A stretch of DNA of 64,000 nucleotides from an uncultured Desulfosarcina sp. GTDB lineage: Bacteria > Desulfobacterota > Desulfobacteria > Desulfobacterales > Desulfosarcinaceae. The DNA is taken from NCBI RefSeq assembly GCF_963668215.1, contig NZ_OY764191.1:83798-147797 (forward strand), read 5' to 3'. Made by a program: the position numbers and the translations under genes. The notes below the pieces were generated by a model. That model did no database searches, was not told where the DNA came from, and was given only the letters and a program-made list of their open reading frames with translations. Every line of letters begins with the position of its first letter. The first letter of the stretch is position 1. Positions 1 through 8,359 of the stretch are shown in pieces.

Positions 1-707
1 TTGGTCATTTCCGCCACGGACTTCCCCTTTTCGGACAAAGCGCCGGTGGGACATACCTGGACGCATTTCCCGCAACCGGTGCAGGTTTCGGATTCTCCCC
101 AGGGCTGGTTGAGGTCCGAGATGATCCGGGCATGAATGCCCCGGCCCGCGATATCCCAGGTGTGGGCGCCCTCGATGTCCTTGCAGACACGGATACACCG
201 CATACAAAGGACGCACCGGTTATGGTCCAACGAAAACCGGGGGTGGGAGGCATCCACCGGATGGGGCAAATTGAGATAATCGTAGCGGACATGGGTCATG
301 CCGAGCTTGTCGGCCAGATCCTGCAGCTCGCAGTTGCCGTTGACCACGCAGACCGAGCAGACATGGTTTCTTTCCGAGAAGATGAGTTCCAGTATTTTGC
401 GGCGGTAGTCGCGGATGCGCGGCGAGTCGGTGATCACGTCCATATCCTGTTTCACCAGGGTGACGCAGGCGGCAAAGAGCTTCGGGCTCCCCTGGATCTC
501 CACGATGCACAGGCGGCAGGCGCCGCGTTCGGCAAGGCCGTCCAGATGGCACAGGGTGGGAATGGCGATGCCGTTCTGGCGGGCTACCGTCAGGATGGTC
601 TCGTCTTCCCGGCCACTGACGTCCCTTCCGTCGATGCGCAAGGTGTAGATGCGTACGGGATTGACGTCCGTTCTGGGTTTCGGGGGTGTCGACGTGGTGG
701 ATGTCAT
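1..707 (-). CDS. hoxU: HoxU-like diaphorase iron-sulfur subunit, partial at window edge
   Basis: Electron-transfer subunit that would link the HoxEF diaphorase to a [NiFe] hydrogenase. The frame is open from ATG at 707 to the window edge (235 codons). It starts with a ferredoxin-like [2Fe-2S] domain (ipTLCHLDGLaerGACRLCIVE), continues with a His/Cys segment of the NuoG type (CSVCVVNGNCELQ) and ends with two ferredoxin clusters, CVLCMRCIRVC and CTGCGKCVQVCPTGAL. Known HoxU proteins are about 238 residues, so only a few residues should be missing. A GGGAGG ribosome site lies 6 nt before the ATG, and the ATG overlaps the hoxF stop (ATGA), so translation is coupled. HoxY and HoxH are expected just outside the window. 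An N-terminal piece of a longer NuoG or FeFe-hydrogenase chain is possible but less likely, given how closely the sequence follows HoxU to its end. Confidence 0.8.
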   Translation of the reverse strand, partial: MTSTTSTPPKPRTDVNPVRIYTLRIDGRDVSGREDETILTVARQNGIAIPTLCHLDGLAERGACRLCIVEIQGSPKLFAACVTLVKQDMDVITDSPRIRDYRRKILELIFSERNHVCSVCVVNGNCELQDLADKLGMTHVRYDYLNLPHPVDASHPRFSLDHNRCVLCMRCIRVCKDIEGAHTWDIAGRGIHARIISDLNQPWGESETCTGCGKCVQVCPTGALSEKGKSVAEMT

Positions 708-2359
708 GTGATGGCCTCCCGGGCGTTTCCCATGGCGCATACACCGGCGTCGCAGTGACGTCGGCGGATATGGGCCGTGTACTCGTCTTCGAAATACCGC
801 AGCGTACTTTTCACCGGGTTCGGCGCCGTCTGGCCAAGGCCGCACAGGCTGGTCGCGCCCACAAGGTCGCACAACTCCTTGAGGGTATCGATATCTCCGA
901 CTCTTCCGTCCCCGGCGGTGATCCGTTCCAGAATATTGAAAAGCTGGGCGGTGCCGACCCGGCAGGGCACACATTTTCCGCAGGATTCGGACATGCAGAA
1001 CTCCATGAAGAATTTGGCCACATCCACCATGCAGGCCCCGTCGTCCATGACGATCATGCCGCCGGAGCCCATGATGGAGCCCACCTCCTTAAGGGATTCG
1101 TAATCCACCGGCATGTCCAGGAACTGCTCGGGCACGCAACCGCCGGAGGGGCCGCCGGTCTGGACGGCCTTGAACCTTCGGCCGGCGGGAATTCCGCCGC
1201 CGATGTCGAAAACGATCTCCCGCAGGGTGGTCCCCATGGGCACCTCGATGAGCCCGGTCTTATTTATCTTTCCGGCCAGGGCGAACACCTTGGTCCCCTT
1301 GCTTTTTTCCGTGCCGATGCCGGCGAACCACCCGCCGCCGCGACTGACAATGGGGGCGATATTGGCAAAGGTTTCCACGTTGTTGATCAGGGTCGGGCAG
1401 CCCCAGAGACCGAATTCGGCGGGGAACGGGGGCCGGGGACGCGGTCTTCCGAGCCTTCCCTCGATGGAGGCGATAAGGGCGGTCTCCTCGCCGCAGACAA
1501 AGGCGCCGGCCCCCAGCCGCAGTTGAATGTCGAAGGCAAAGGGGGTGTTGAAGATATTCTCCCCGAGAATTCCCAACTGCTTCGCCTGCTTGATGGCGCG
1601 GCGAAGCCGCTCGATGGCCAGGGGATACTCGGCCCGGACATAGATGTAGCCCCGAAAGGCGCCCACAGCGTATCCGGCGATGGCCATGCCCTCGATCACC
1701 CGGTGGGGGTCGCTCTCCAGAACGCTTCTGTCCATGAACGCACCGGGATCTCCCTCGTCGGCATTGCAGACCACGTACTTGTTGGCCTGCTGCGCCTTGT
1801 AGACCGTCGTCCATTTCAGGCCGGTGGGAAATCCGGCCCCGCCCCGGCCCCGAAGGCCGCTGGCAGTGACCTCGTCGATGACCTGCCTCGGGCTCATCTG
1901 TCTCAGGGCCTGGTAGAGGGCTTCGTAGCCGCCCGCGGCGATATAGCTTTCGATGCGTTCGGGCTCGACGATGCCGCAGTTTTCAAGAACGATTTTCTTC
2001 TGCCGGGAGAAAAACGGCTGGTCGACCGGCAGCAGCAGCCGGGAAACCGGGGCGCCGGCGAGGCTGCCGATGATCTCCGGGGCATCGGATGGCTGGACCG
2101 CCTGATAGGCGACATTCGAAGGTGAGATGTCGATAAGCGGTCCAACGGCGCAGAGTCCCAGGCATCCGACGCCCCGGACCCGGCACTCCTTCTCCTTTCC
2201 CTGCCGCCGGATCTCTTCTTCGAGGGATGCTTTTACGGCATCGCTTCGGCAGGACAGGCAGCCTGCTGCCACGCAGACGTTGATGCGGTAACGGTAGGAT
2301 TCAACGGAATCAGTCTCCGTTTTCGCGATCTCCTGCAGATTCTCGATGGTCAGCGTCAT
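704..2359 (-). CDS. hoxF: HoxF/NuoF-type NADH-binding diaphorase subunit
   Basis: Flavin subunit that oxidises or reduces NAD(H) for the hydrogenase (551 aa). The first 100 residues form a thioredoxin-like [2Fe-2S] domain with Cys29/34/37 and Cys59/66/70. The NuoF core follows: the glycine-rich GRGGAGFPTGLKW FMN/NADH loop near residue 170, CNADEGDPGAF, and the [4Fe-4S] motif SESCGKCVPCR near residue 465. This fusion of a Trx-like domain to NuoF is the HoxF/HndC pattern rather than plain respiratory NuoF. The start is fixed by GGAGGTCAC directly before the ATG. It overlaps hoxE by 50 nt and hoxU by 4 nt, so the three form a tight operon. Another NAD-linked partner, such as a formate dehydrogenase, cannot be excluded without the next genes. 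Confidence 0.88.
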   Translation of the reverse strand: MTLTIENLQEIAKTETDSVESYRYRINVCVAAGCLSCRSDAVKASLEEEIRRQGKEKECRVRGVGCLGLCAVGPLIDISPSNVAYQAVQPSDAPEIIGSLAGAPVSRLLLPVDQPFFSRQKKIVLENCGIVEPERIESYIAAGGYEALYQALRQMSPRQVIDEVTASGLRGRGGAGFPTGLKWTTVYKAQQANKYVVCNADEGDPGAFMDRSVLESDPHRVIEGMAIAGYAVGAFRGYIYVRAEYPLAIERLRRAIKQAKQLGILGENIFNTPFAFDIQLRLGAGAFVCGEETALIASIEGRLGRPRPRPPFPAEFGLWGCPTLINNVETFANIAPIVSRGGGWFAGIGTEKSKGTKVFALAGKINKTGLIEVPMGTTLREIVFDIGGGIPAGRRFKAVQTGGPSGGCVPEQFLDMPVDYESLKEVGSIMGSGGMIVMDDGACMVDVAKFFMEFCMSESCGKCVPCRVGTAQLFNILERITAGDGRVGDIDTLKELCDLVGATSLCGLGQTAPNPVKSTLRYFEDEYTAHIRRRHCDAGVCAMGNAREAIT

Positions 2360-2876
2360 GTGACCTCCACGCCTGAAGTTTGTTCACAACGGTGTCCCAC
2401 GTAAGGTTGCCGACAATGGTGCCGTCGAACACGCCTGCCGGGGCGAGTCCGCAGGAGCCGAGGCACCGGGCGATCATGAGGGATATCTTTCCGTCGGCAG
2501 TGGTTTCCCCCGCATGGATTTCCAGCATCTTCTCGACCTTGCAAAGGATCTCGGCGGCCCCGCCGATGTGGCAGGCAGTGCCCCTGCACAGCACGCAGGT
2601 ATGCTCGCCGGGGGGCTTGAGGGTGAAAAAATGATAGAAGGTTGCCACGGCATATACCCGGCTCAAGGGGACTTTCAGCCGGCCGGCGACATATCGCATC
2701 AAGTCGGGATCGAGATAGCCGAATGCTTCCTGAACGGCATGCAGCGTTTCGATCAGAGCGTGGGACGCATATCCGTGCAGGCGCATGGTTCGGTCGATGA
2801 TTCGAAGGCGCTTGTCAGGGGCAGCGGGAGACAGGGAAGGCGATGACAAACCGGGTGGAGCCGTCTCAGGGATCAT
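2310..2876 (-). CDS. hoxE: HoxE/NuoE-type [2Fe-2S] subunit
   Basis: Thioredoxin-fold [2Fe-2S] subunit of the diaphorase, 188 aa. The cluster ligands are visible as Cys97-x4-Cys102 and Cys138-x3-Cys142 (RGTACH and RCLGSCGLAP), as in the NuoE family. Residues 20-90 carry the helical NuoE N-terminal part ending in FYHFFTLKPPG. It is the first gene of the hox operon. GGAGG sits 7 nt before the ATG and a sigma-54 promoter lies about 45 nt upstream. The last 16 codons overlap the start of hoxF in another frame; the GGAGGT that serves as the hoxF ribosome site encodes part of the HoxE tail. Confidence 0.85.
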   Translation of the reverse strand: MIPETAPPGLSSPSLSPAAPDKRLRIIDRTMRLHGYASHALIETLHAVQEAFGYLDPDLMRYVAGRLKVPLSRVYAVATFYHFFTLKPPGEHTCVLCRGTACHIGGAAEILCKVEKMLEIHAGETTADGKISLMIARCLGSCGLAPAGVFDGTIVGNLTWDTVVNKLQAWRSHDADHRESAGDRENGD

Positions 2877-2919
2877 GGGTCGGCCTCCATTTCGTTGAAG
2901 GGGTTGTTTTTTTATATCC

Positions 2920-2934
2920 GCAAGAAACGAGCCA
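2920..2934 (-). promoter_or_regulatory. sigma-54 promoter of the hox operon
   Basis: Reading the minus strand, TGGCTCGTTTCTTGC has the GG-N10-GC spacing and the TGGC/TTGC cores of a -24/-12 promoter. The predicted start, about 12 nt beyond the GC, leaves a leader of about 30 nt before the hoxE ATG. No activator palindrome was recognised upstream, and the MITE at 3144-3286 lies where an enhancer site might be expected. Confidence 0.6.
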
Positions 2935-3100
2935 ACCGATGATTTTGAAGACAGAAGGAAAACAGTTGGTTATAAAACAACTTCGGAGAATATCGGTGAA
3001 TTATGGGAAAAGAATCCGACGGCGTGATAAGAAATCAGACACAGAAATAATCGATGAAAACCCTGTCCTACCCTGCTTACCGGATCAGCGCGTGCCGGTA

Positions 3101-3418
3101 TTATCGACCCCTGTCACGATACCTTTCTCTTCCTTCTATAGTTAGTGCCCATCCAGAAATGGCCAATTTGCCCGATATCTTTGTTGCGCGAAAAATTTTA
3201 TCCTAGGAATATCAACTATATACCTCCGGTAAAATTTTTCGTGCGCCTCGATCTCGACCAAATTTGCCTATTTCTGGATGGGCACTAGTTATATCCACGA
3301 TCTCCTGCGTGGTAATTTTTGCTTTGACAGAAGGGACATCAAGATGACTTAAATACTCAAAAGGAACAAAAACAAACTGAAGAATAATAGGAAAACAAAC
3401 CTTGATTGAATCTGCCAA
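3101..3418 (-). pseudogene. small reading frame interrupted by the MITE (doubtful)
   Basis: On the minus strand a TTG-initiated frame runs from 3418 to the right MITE end. If the MITE and one copy of the AGTT duplication are removed, the frame continues in phase for 13 codons to a TAA at 3103-3101, giving about 57 residues. The peptide contains VPSVKAKITTQEIVDI. I do not recognise the family. It diverges from the lipoprotein gene at 3402. It may be a decayed gene remnant or chance. Confidence 0.2.
3144..3286. mobile_element. 143-bp MITE with 4-bp target duplication
   Basis: The element runs from AGTGCCCATCCAGAAAT to its inverted copy ATTTCTGGATGGGCACT and is flanked on both sides by AGTT (3140-3143 and 3287-3290). 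Nearly its full length is an imperfect palindrome: a second inverted pair, CGAAAAATTTTA and TAAAATTTTTCG, lies inside. It carries no gene. A weaker likeness to one terminus (CAAATTGGCCATT followed by GATGGGTGG) is seen at 4600-4623. No transposase in the window has these ends, so it is probably mobilised in trans. Confidence 0.75.
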
Positions 3419-4511
3419 ATATCAAAGATTCCGTGCTTGCAGTTTGCTCTGTATCCTCCTTCTTGCTGTTTCAGCCTGCTTCCACCGCATTCCGTCCCAG
3501 TCGGAGACTGTCCCTCGAATCGCATGGCCGGCCAGCGATTACAATCAGTTGTTCGATCGCAAAGGCGACGGGTGGACCGGTGGTGACGGGACGTTGTCCG
3601 TTTGCTTGAAAGACGGCCGTACGGTCTGGCTTTTCGGCGACACATTTCTTGGGAAAGTAAAATCCGACGGAACCCGCCCGAAAGAGACGCCGATGATTCG
3701 AAACAGCCTGGTGGTCCAAACGGATCGGCGGCTTGATACGCGGTATCGGCAGACGGAAAAAGGACCCGCCGCCTTTTTCCCCGGTGCTTTTCCAGATACA
3801 TGGTATTGGCCGGGTGACGGCTTGGCGGCGGGAAACAAAATGCGGGTCTTTCTTAATCGTTTTCGGAAAAGCGCGCCACAATTATGGGCATGGCAGTTTA
3901 CGGGAACGGTTCTGGCCACCCTGTCGCTGCCGGACCTCGAACTGGAAGGACTGGATGAAACTGCAACGGTAAAGGGCGTTTTGTTCGGGGTGTCGGTCCT
4001 TAAAACGAAGGAATATGTTTATATCTATGGCACCCGCGATGACGCCTTTCCCAAACTCGCCTGCCTTGCCCGTGCAACCACAGGAAGCCTCAGCGGTCCA
4101 TGGGAGTATTATACCGGCAGGGGATGGTCCGCCGACCCAAAGCATTCGGCGCCTATCCTGAGCGGCGTGTCAACCCAGTACTCCGTTTTTCAAACCGATG
4201 GGCTTTTTTACCTCGTCACCATGGATGGGCGCGGACCCTTTCCCGATACGATCGCCGTGTACCGATCCGGATCTCCCGGAGGGCCATGGCAAGGTCCGCG
4301 GATCATTTACAAGGTGCCCGGTGTCGGGCGCGATGTTGTCGCCTACAATCCTTTTGTCCATACCCAGTTCACAGAGGGGCATCGATATCTGATTTCGTAC
4401 AACCTGAATCACGTAAGCAACCCTTCCGCCGTGTACGACGATGCTACCATCTACCGCCCGCAATTTATTTGGGTGGATTTTGCAGTAATTGAGCAGCGGC
4501 TTTTTCAGTAG
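3402..4511 (+). CDS. DUF4185/DUF5005-like secreted lipoprotein
   Basis: Predicted lipoprotein of 369 aa. The N-terminus has a basic stretch, the hydrophobic segment LLCILLLAVSAC and a lipobox Cys at residue 26. The following domain opens with GDGWTGGDGTLSVCLKDG and VWLFGDTFLG, a pattern I associate with DUF4185/DUF5005 proteins (predicted five-bladed propellers related to glycosidases). Repeated aromatic segments (DTWYWPGDG, GPWEYYTG, GPWQGPRIIY, YRPQFIWVDF) fit a propeller. No catalytic residues can be assigned. The earliest in-frame start is TTG at 3402 and the ribosome site is weak, so the start is uncertain. It stands alone between mobile elements. Confidence 0.6.
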   Translation: MIESAKYQRFRACSLLCILLLAVSACFHRIPSQSETVPRIAWPASDYNQLFDRKGDGWTGGDGTLSVCLKDGRTVWLFGDTFLGKVKSDGTRPKETPMIRNSLVVQTDRRLDTRYRQTEKGPAAFFPGAFPDTWYWPGDGLAAGNKMRVFLNRFRKSAPQLWAWQFTGTVLATLSLPDLELEGLDETATVKGVLFGVSVLKTKEYVYIYGTRDDAFPKLACLARATTGSLSGPWEYYTGRGWSADPKHSAPILSGVSTQYSVFQTDGLFYLVTMDGRGPFPDTIAVYRSGSPGGPWQGPRIIYKVPGVGRDVVAYNPFVHTQFTEGHRYLISYNLNHVSNPSAVYDDATIYRPQFIWVDFAVIEQRLFQ

Positions 4512-4671
4512 TTGCCCTGCGAATAGAAGAACATAGGGTTGCCCAAAGACAGCATCGAATGATATTGCAGGATAAATCAGCGGCCCGCCAGAAAACAGCC
4601 AAATTGGCCATTGATGGGTGGACACAAATTATCGTTCATAGAATCGATCCGGATCTTCTCAAGAGGCACCC

Positions 4672-4875
4672 ATGCCAAACCTCAAATGCATCTTCTGCGG
4701 AGGACGCGCCGAACTTCACGGCCGGTGATCCAATGCCAAGGTTGCCTGCAGGGACTGCGGGATGGAAACCGGTCCGGATGAGTACCGACAGCAGATTGAA
4801 GATTGGAAAGATACCGTTTGCGAGATGACCTTCGGCGATTCGGCGTCGTCGGATCGAATAAAGATCGACACCTGA
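4672..4875 (+). pseudogene. small zinc-ribbon (Lar-like) frame with in-frame TGA
   Basis: From ATG 4672 (AGAGG 8 nt upstream) the frame reads MPNLKCIFCGGRAELHGR, then TGA at 4726-4728, then continues in the same frame as SNAKVACRDCGMETGPDE and on to TGA at 4873 (66 residues plus the internal stop). CxxC-CGG at the start and CxxCG after the stop are the paired Zn ligands of small ribbon proteins such as restriction-alleviation (Lar) proteins, so the whole frame was once one protein. A nonsense mutation is the simple reading. Selenocysteine is a remote alternative, discussed in the findings. The rest of 4512-5103 holds nothing else I recognise. Confidence 0.45.
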
Positions 4876-5103
4876 AGCGCAGCGGCATCCGCCCGGTTGT
4901 CCCGCCGGTCCACAATGAAGCGGCAAGAACCATCCGCCATTTCCCACGCATCAGCCATTTTTTCGAGAGAAGATCAGTAAAATCCGGTTAAGGAATTGCA
5001 TAAAAATAATTTAAAATCAGCAGGTTAAACGATATTTTTGCTTGACATTGGGTCGTCAATATGGGCGGCGTTTTGTATGCCCTATTATATCAAGAGGTTA
5101 TAC

Positions 5104-6264
5104 ATGCCACGCACATTCGACCCTTTCCAAAAGCTCAATGCCCTGGAGTTTTTCTCTTTTTTTCAACCAGCGACTGAGGCAACATCACGGATGCCAGCTC
5201 TTGATTCCAAAGGAAACCGACCATTGCAGATGACTTTTGAGGAACATCTGCGCGCGCTGGTTTACTTTCATCTTGAAGAACACCATTCTGCTCAACACCT
5301 GCTGCAAGTGCTTGAAGAAGATGATTTTGCCAAAAGTGCCATCGCACCAGAAAACGGAATCAAAAAGAGCAGCTTCTCAGAGGCCACCAACAGCCGGGGA
5401 CTTGAACAGTTCATGTATGTCTATCAGAACTTACAAGCTCAGGCATCTTCGATTTTACCCAAGCAACATCCCGAACTCGGTGATCTGGTGGGGATCGACG
5501 GTTCCCTCATCGATGCAACCTTATCCATGCATTGGGCCGACTACCGTAAAAAATCCAAGAAGGCGAAGGTCCACGTCGGTTTTGATCTGAACCGGGCGAT
5601 TCCAAGAAAGCTTTATCTTACCGATGGTAACGGGGCTGAAAGACCTTTCGTCAGCTTGATCCTGTCTGACGGTCAAACCGGTGTGATGGACCGGGGTTAT
5701 CAAAGCCATCAACGCTTTGACCAATGGCAGAATGATGGAAAGCTGTTTATGTGCCGGATTAAAGCCAGCACCAAGAAAACGATCATTAAACAAAACCCCA
5801 TTGCCTCTGATAGTATCGTTTTTTTTGATGCCATCGTTGTTCTGGGCACCACGGAAGTCAATCAAACACAAACCCCACTTCGTTTGGTGGGTTACGAGGT
5901 GGATCGCGTTAAATACTGGATCGCTACGAATCGTTTTGATTTAACTGCCGAGCAAATCGCCACTGCCTATAAGCTCCGATGGGATATCGAAAATTTTTTC
6001 GCTTGGTGGAAACGGCACCTTAAAGTGTATCATCTCATCGCCAGGAGCGAGCATGGCTTGATGGTGCAAATTCTGGCAGGTCTGATCACCTATTTGTTGC
6101 TGGCAATCTATTGCCATCGCCAATTTAACGAGCGCGTTTCCATCAAGAGAGTCCGCCAACTGCGCATAAAAATCCGGAATGAATTACGCGCTGGTGTTTT
6201 TGGCAAACCCCCTGATTCAAATTTTAAAGAGCAAGAATTACATACCGTTAATGCAAGTACTTAG
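5104..6264 (+). CDS. IS4-family transposase
   Basis: DDE transposase of 386 aa. DDE residues are visible in LVGIDGSLIDA, GVMDRGYQ and the IS4 signature YKLRWDIENFFAWWK (Y-x2-R-x3-E-x6-K). The start at 5104 follows AAGAGG at proper spacing; upstream in-frame starts at 5038 and 5077 lack a ribosome site. Clear terminal repeats were not found: TTAAAATC-type motifs at 5011 and 6342 are only loosely inverted. The reading frame is full length, so the enzyme could be active. Confidence 0.85.
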   Translation: MPRTFDPFQKLNALEFFSFFQPATEATSRMPALDSKGNRPLQMTFEEHLRALVYFHLEEHHSAQHLLQVLEEDDFAKSAIAPENGIKKSSFSEATNSRGLEQFMYVYQNLQAQASSILPKQHPELGDLVGIDGSLIDATLSMHWADYRKKSKKAKVHVGFDLNRAIPRKLYLTDGNGAERPFVSLILSDGQTGVMDRGYQSHQRFDQWQNDGKLFMCRIKASTKKTIIKQNPIASDSIVFFDAIVVLGTTEVNQTQTPLRLVGYEVDRVKYWIATNRFDLTAEQIATAYKLRWDIENFFAWWKRHLKVYHLIARSEHGLMVQILAGLITYLLLAIYCHRQFNERVSIKRVRQLRIKIRNELRAGVFGKPPDSNFKEQELHTVNAST

Positions 6265-6663
6265 CCGGAAATTACTGAGAGAAGAGCACCAGAATTTTTG
6301 CAACCCTTTTTTCGACCATTTTTTGAGACAACACTCCCCTGTGCCGATTTTAACCGGTTTTTTAAGAACCAAGAACCGGGATGACGATTTTTCAGTTGAC
6401 TTCTCCAGTTCAGCAAAACAGGTGGTTAACCCCGCCCACGGATGTCCGATTGTGGCAAACTGGTATGACGAGATCTCCATTATTTCTGGGATCAGAGCAC
6501 CTTGGAGCCATTAATTTTCGGACGGAACGGGTAAGCACTCTTTTCTGAGCCGTCAGACGATTTCTTGGAACATGAATCACCTGCGGCAAGTTGTGAAAGC
6601 CATCCCGCTGCCAAAGCTGAGACATCATCTTGCTTTGCCATCATCTCCAGCACCCGTCCGTGA
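6265..6663. other. non-coding zone between IS4 and IS110 transposases
   Basis: There is no supported gene here. On the minus strand, just downstream of the IS110 transposase, a 50-codon frame (6644 to 6492) begins MMAKQDDVSALAAGWLSQL and has a weak ribosome site; I cannot tell whether it is real. The same stretch contains a small stem, GCAAAGC paired with GCTTTGG. In IS110-family elements flanking non-coding DNA encodes the guide (bridge) RNA, so this zone is a candidate, but no boundary of the element was identified. Confidence 0.35.
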
Positions 6664-8112
6664 TTAGATTTTTAACTTTATCCCATAGATCTCCTGAACG
6701 ATATATCGCCATTGCCCCAACGGTTGGTCCTTGGCAAAGGCCACCTTGAGTGCGTTGGCCTTGCTCCATTTGTCCCGCACGTAGGGCCACATTGCCAGGT
6801 AATAATCAGCACGCCGATCAGGTTTGATTTGAGTACTTCTCATTTCAGGCGGTAAGTAAACTTGGGATGTCCGCATCATGCACATGGTGATACGTACAAA
6901 GCGACGGGCTATCCCGAAGTCAGCATGCTGGCCGTCAGCTTCACGGCGACTGAAGTCGTCCTGCAAATCTTTGGGGCCATAACGACCAATATGGAATGCG
7001 GACTGCACGACGAAGTCTTTCAGAATATGGTTGCTTCGTTTACTGACATGGCCCGTTTTCGAAGGCCCCTGCTTGCCACCAGTTTGTTTCACTTTGGGTA
7101 CGATGCCGGCATATGATGCCAGTTGATCCGTTGATCGTTGTGCCAAAGGATCGCCGATCTCGCCGGTAACACCAGCAGCCAGAACAATGCCGATACCTTT
7201 GATACTGGTTATAAAGGCACCCTGGGTCTTGGCCAACAGTTGGGCCATTTCATTCGCCAGTTGCTGAGCTCCCTCAAACAGACAGCGGTAATGATTTACG
7301 TGGCTGGTCAAGGAGATTTGAAGTGTGGTGGTATATTCGTCTGGCGTGGTAAGTACCTGAGATGCGTATTCCTGAAGTTTGGCTGCTACCGCTTCAGCTT
7401 TTTTTGTTCCCCGCTTTTCCAAGTTTCGGATCAATGCCCCCCGTTGGCGGCGACGGATCTGCGGTGCGCTGAAACGCTCCTGCATCAGGTATAGCGAGCT
7501 GTTTGAAAAAGGAAGGACCCCACTTTTTCTTTCATTCAGAAAACCGGGAAAGAGTCGGTCGACAATCGTATGGATCCTGTTACGGACTTCGGTTTTCATC
7601 TTGACCAGCTTCTTTCGGTGGCGAACTAGGGTTCGTAGATTGCGATACACGCCAGTCTGTGCCGGGCAACAATTGGCCCGGCGGTTGAGCAGCATGGTGG
7701 CAATGCCCATCAGGTCCAGCCGATCCGTGCTGGCCTGTAAATTCTCACGCTGCTTCTTTGCATCATGGGCATTCACGTTGGCAACCAGCCACCCTTTTGC
7801 CCGAATTGTGTTGGCGAAATTCTCAGCATACGAGTTGACATCTTCGCCACCGAAAAAGACATGGTCAGACTGAATATGGCGATTACGGCAAGAACGGTTT
7901 ACCTGGTCGAGAAGGTACTTCACGCCGTCAGGGGAATTCTTAACCGAAAAAGGTTTGCGGAGGACCTCGCCGTTTCCATTACAGAACATAACCAGATGAT
8001 CCTTTTTGGCGTAATCGATGGGCACACACATCAGCTTTGATGCATTGCCTGCATTTTCGAATAGCGCCAGCAGTTCTTGACTTCGATCCGAATAGATGCT
8101 TGTCTTTTTCAT
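6664..8112 (-). CDS. IS110-family transposase, long form
   Basis: Recombinase of 482 aa. The N-terminal RuvC-like DEDD domain starts MKKTSIYSDRSQ and has the first Asp in LMCVPIDYAKKDH and DLMGIATMLLNRR near the end of the domain. The C-terminal Tnp20 part is recognised by IKGIGIVLAAGVTGEIGDP and LASYAGIVPKVKQTGGKQ, followed by a conserved Ser-rich SKRSNHILKDFV. It is clearly longer than the common IS110 enzyme (about 330-400 aa). AAGGAG lies before the ATG at 8112; the open frame extends to 8169 but has no better start. The ends of the element were not resolved. Confidence 0.85.
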   Translation of the reverse strand: MKKTSIYSDRSQELLALFENAGNASKLMCVPIDYAKKDHLVMFCNGNGEVLRKPFSVKNSPDGVKYLLDQVNRSCRNRHIQSDHVFFGGEDVNSYAENFANTIRAKGWLVANVNAHDAKKQRENLQASTDRLDLMGIATMLLNRRANCCPAQTGVYRNLRTLVRHRKKLVKMKTEVRNRIHTIVDRLFPGFLNERKSGVLPFSNSSLYLMQERFSAPQIRRRQRGALIRNLEKRGTKKAEAVAAKLQEYASQVLTTPDEYTTTLQISLTSHVNHYRCLFEGAQQLANEMAQLLAKTQGAFITSIKGIGIVLAAGVTGEIGDPLAQRSTDQLASYAGIVPKVKQTGGKQGPSKTGHVSKRSNHILKDFVVQSAFHIGRYGPKDLQDDFSRREADGQHADFGIARRFVRITMCMMRTSQVYLPPEMRSTQIKPDRRADYYLAMWPYVRDKWSKANALKVAFAKDQPLGQWRYIVQEIYGIKLKI

Positions 8113-8359
8113 GGTGAGGCTCCTTTCGTGTATGTGTTTCAGCTGTCTGGCGACAGACTGATAAACCACCTTACCACCGGATCACTCCGGATGGCTCTTT
8201 ACACAAGGGAGCTTCACTTCTTTACTTTTAAAAATGGACAATGGTAGGGAACAAAATTTTCAACGGCGGCCCGAGTTACAGAGCAGCCCAGGCTCCCCGA
8301 GCTTTACCCTGCGGGCTCGCTCGCCTGCCCTCCATCTGTCACTCGGAAACGTACCAGAT

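Noticed and set aside
2843..3145. 100-codon plus-strand frame upstream of hoxE
   Set aside because: It crosses the hoxE promoter and start, has no ribosome site and no recognisable sequence.
4600..4623. Second MITE copy
   Set aside because: Only about 13 bases match one terminus exactly, with no matching other end or target duplication; at most a decayed remnant.
4559..4991. Frames of 60-103 codons on both strands around the zinc-ribbon remnant
   Set aside because: Mutually overlapping, no ribosome sites; the only coherent coding signal is the CxxC frame from 4672.
5011..6357. Terminal inverted repeats of the IS4 element (TTAAAATC motifs)
   Set aside because: Match is about 11 bases, AT-rich, with no flanking duplication; not enough to set boundaries.
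6492..6644. 50-codon minus-strand gene downstream of the IS110 transposase
   Set aside because: Reads plausibly but lacks a properly spaced ribosome site and any recognised relative; kept only as a note in the non-coding entry.
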